A stretch of 64,000 nucleotides of DNA from an uncultured Lachnospiraceae bacterium (lineage in GTDB: Bacteria; Bacillota; Clostridia; Lachnospirales; Lachnospiraceae). The stretch lies in the NCBI GenBank assembly GCA_902780405.1, contig CACZFI010000001.1:310001-374000 (forward strand), written 5' to 3'. Shown piece by piece: positions 62,674 to 64,000 of the stretch; position 1 is the first letter of the stretch; the number at the start of each line of letters is the position of its first letter. A program made the translations under genes and the position numbers. The notes under the pieces were generated by a model. The model did no database searches, had not been told where the DNA came from, and saw only the letters and a list, made by a program, of their open reading frames with translations.

Positions 62674-64000
62674 TTAAACCGGATGTTTTAAAAGATGCCT
62701 GCACACCGCTTCGGCGACCTTGATGCCGTCCACGGCGGCGCTGGTAATACCCCCCGCATAACCCGCGCCCTCTCCGCACGGAAAGAGTCCTGCGGCATCC
62801 GACATCAGATGCTCATTGCGCAGAATCCTTACGGGTGATGATGTTCTGGTCTCGACACCGGAAAGTATCGCATCCGGCGCATCATAGCCGGAAAGCTTGG
62901 TTCCGTAATATCTGACGCCCTCAATTATAGCATGATTGACATAGGGTGGCAAACAGTTCTTCAGGTTCGAAAACTTCCAGAGACCCCGTATTTGCGGCGT
63001 TACAGAGCCGCATTTTGTACTTGCCTGGCCCTGTTCGAAATCGGCAAATGTGGAAACGGGAATACTTCCCTCTCCGATCTCAAACGCACGGCGTTCCATC
63101 GCCTCCTGAAAATACATGCCGGCGAGGATTCCGTGATCGCCGTAGCCTTCCCGGAAAAAGTCCTCCGGCGTAACCCCTACAACCACGGCCGCATTGGAGT
63201 TGACGCCGTCTCTGGCGTGATCCGACATTCCGTTTACCACGGCCTGAGATGTCCCGGAAGCCGCAGCCACCACGTAGCCGCCCGGGCACATACAGAAGCT
63301 GTAGACACTTCTTCCCTCCGTCGAGCGGTATGTAAACTTGTAATCGGCAGCAGGAAGAAGCCGTGCGCGGTCACCGGTGCCGTACTGCCCGCGATTGATC
63401 ACATCTGCCCTGTGTTCGATCCGGAGTCCGCACGCAAAGGCCTTCGCCTCCATGGGAATTCTGTTTTTGTGAAGCATGGTAAATGTATCTCTTGCGCTAT
63501 GACCGATGGCTAAAACAAGCGCATTGGTATGGCCGTTTATCGCCTCACCGTCCTTTGATTCGATCCTGTAAGAAATCCCATCTGCTTCTTCATGAAGCTC
63601 CGTAAGACACGACCCGAAGTGGATCTCTCCTCCGAGTCTTAGGATCTCTTCACGCATCTTTTGTAAGGCGCCGAAAAGACAGTCCGTGCCTATATGCGGT
63701 TTGGCAAGATACGAAATAGACTCCGGTGCTCCGAAGGAGACAAAATCGCGGATCACGGCCCGGATTCTTCCTTCTTTATCCTTGATACCGGTATTCAGTT
63801 TCCCGTCAGAAAATGTACCGGCACCGCCCTCGCCGAAGGAAACATTGGACGAGGGATCGATCACGCCCGTCTTCCAGAAGTTTTCCACATCCTGCTTTCT
63901 TACTTCCACCGCATTGCCGCGTTCGTAGACAATGGGATTAAGACCGGCTCTTGCGAGATAAAGCGCTGCAAAATAGCCTGCAGGTCCCGCTCCGATCACC
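62674..64000 (-). CDS. FAD-dependent dehydrogenase (COG2509-like), N-terminus cut by window
   Basis: At least 442 residues are visible; the reading begins VIGAGPAGYFAALYLARAG, an internal FAD-binding motif, so the true start lies beyond 64000. Further features are NVSFGEGGAGTFSDGKLNTG, VLAIGHSARDTF, SFCMCPGGYVVAA and FPCGEGAGYAGGITSAAVDG. These match a group of uncharacterised flavoproteins near geranylgeranyl reductase and HI0933-like proteins. Substrate unknown. proB follows twelve bases later. Confidence 0.88.
   Translation of the reverse strand, partial: VIGAGPAGYFAALYLARAGLNPIVYERGNAVEVRKQDVENFWKTGVIDPSSNVSFGEGGAGTFSDGKLNTGIKDKEGRIRAVIRDFVSFGAPESISYLAKPHIGTDCLFGALQKMREEILRLGGEIHFGSCLTELHEEADGISYRIESKDGEAINGHTNALVLAIGHSARDTFTMLHKNRIPMEAKAFACGLRIEHRADVINRGQYGTGDRARLLPAADYKFTYRSTEGRSVYSFCMCPGGYVVAAASGTSQAVVNGMSDHARDGVNSNAAVVVGVTPEDFFREGYGDHGILAGMYFQEAMERRAFEIGEGSIPVSTFADFEQGQASTKCGSVTPQIRGLWKFSNLKNCLPPYVNHAIIEGVRYYGTKLSGYDAPDAILSGVETRTSSPVRILRNEHLMSDAAGLFPCGEGAGYAGGITSAAVDGIKVAEAVCRHLLKHPV

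Noticed and set aside
1..64000. CRISPR arrays, insertion sequences or prophage
   Set aside because: I found no regularly spaced repeats, transposase motifs or phage structural genes on either strand.

Overview
The window reads as a chromosomal segment of a Gram-positive anaerobe of the Clostridia, most likely family Lachnospiraceae. The pointers are a mutS-mutL-miaA block without hfq, RecU and RuvAB, SepF with two DivIVA-like proteins, a sortase B, MscL with a zinc-ribbon tail, sigma-A promoters with 17-bp spacers and strong GGAGG ribosome binding sites. Family placement is inference from gene content; no base composition or phylogeny was computed. I saw no phage, insertion sequence or CRISPR array. 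Nearly all genes are housekeeping genes, so the interest lies in domain fusions, residue changes and RNA-gene-associated repeats.

Layout. 1-2075 (minus): the start of a membrane HD-GYP protein with two degenerate GGDEF-like domains. 2226-10155 (plus): a MIF-like tautomerase overlapping a GH5 cellulase, then gpmI, mscL, secG, rnr, smpB and ssrA (tmRNA). 9490-9690 is a palindrome-rich stretch carrying an exact copy of the tmRNA 3' end. 10259-11326 (minus): a YprB-like exonuclease. 11434-20761 (plus): a DivIVA-like protein, ruvAB-zapA-U32-ftsW-PBP, a Nudix hydrolase and a sortase B. 20816-21445: tRNA-Leu(CAA), a second duplicated RNA 3' end and a large nested palindrome. 21446-25291: an EF-G/TetM-like GTPase fused to a YacP/Rae1-type NYN nuclease, then trxA-trxB.

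25458-52827 is one co-directional run of 23 genes without a gap above 40 bp. It contains a D,D-carboxypeptidase, hflX, rRNA modification enzymes, recU, nadE, miaB-mutS-mutL-miaA, a Met gamma-lyase family protein, mreCD-PBP2-rodA, mgsA, a D,D-carboxypeptidase, an HlyD-like adaptor and yggS-sepF-divIVA. lspA and an RluD-like synthase follow a terminator, then a Xer-type recombinase. 55623-64000 is all on the minus strand: a small membrane protein, a cytidylate-kinase-like protein, patatin, a VWA protein, MoxR, proA, 5-formyl-THF cyclo-ligase, proB and a truncated FAD-dependent dehydrogenase.

The genes group into trans-translation and mRNA turnover (rnr, smpB, ssrA, and perhaps the GTPase-nuclease), DNA repair (ruvAB, recU, mutSL), cell elongation and division (two FtsW/RodA-PBP pairs, mreCD, zapA, sepF, two divIVA) and tRNA/rRNA modification (miaA, miaB, rsmF, two RluA-type synthases). 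The strongest candidate for an undescribed system is the ribosomal GTPase-NYN nuclease fusion at 21446-24025. Next are the tmRNA and tRNA-Leu 3'-end duplications, and a methylglyoxal synthase that lacks two catalytic residues.
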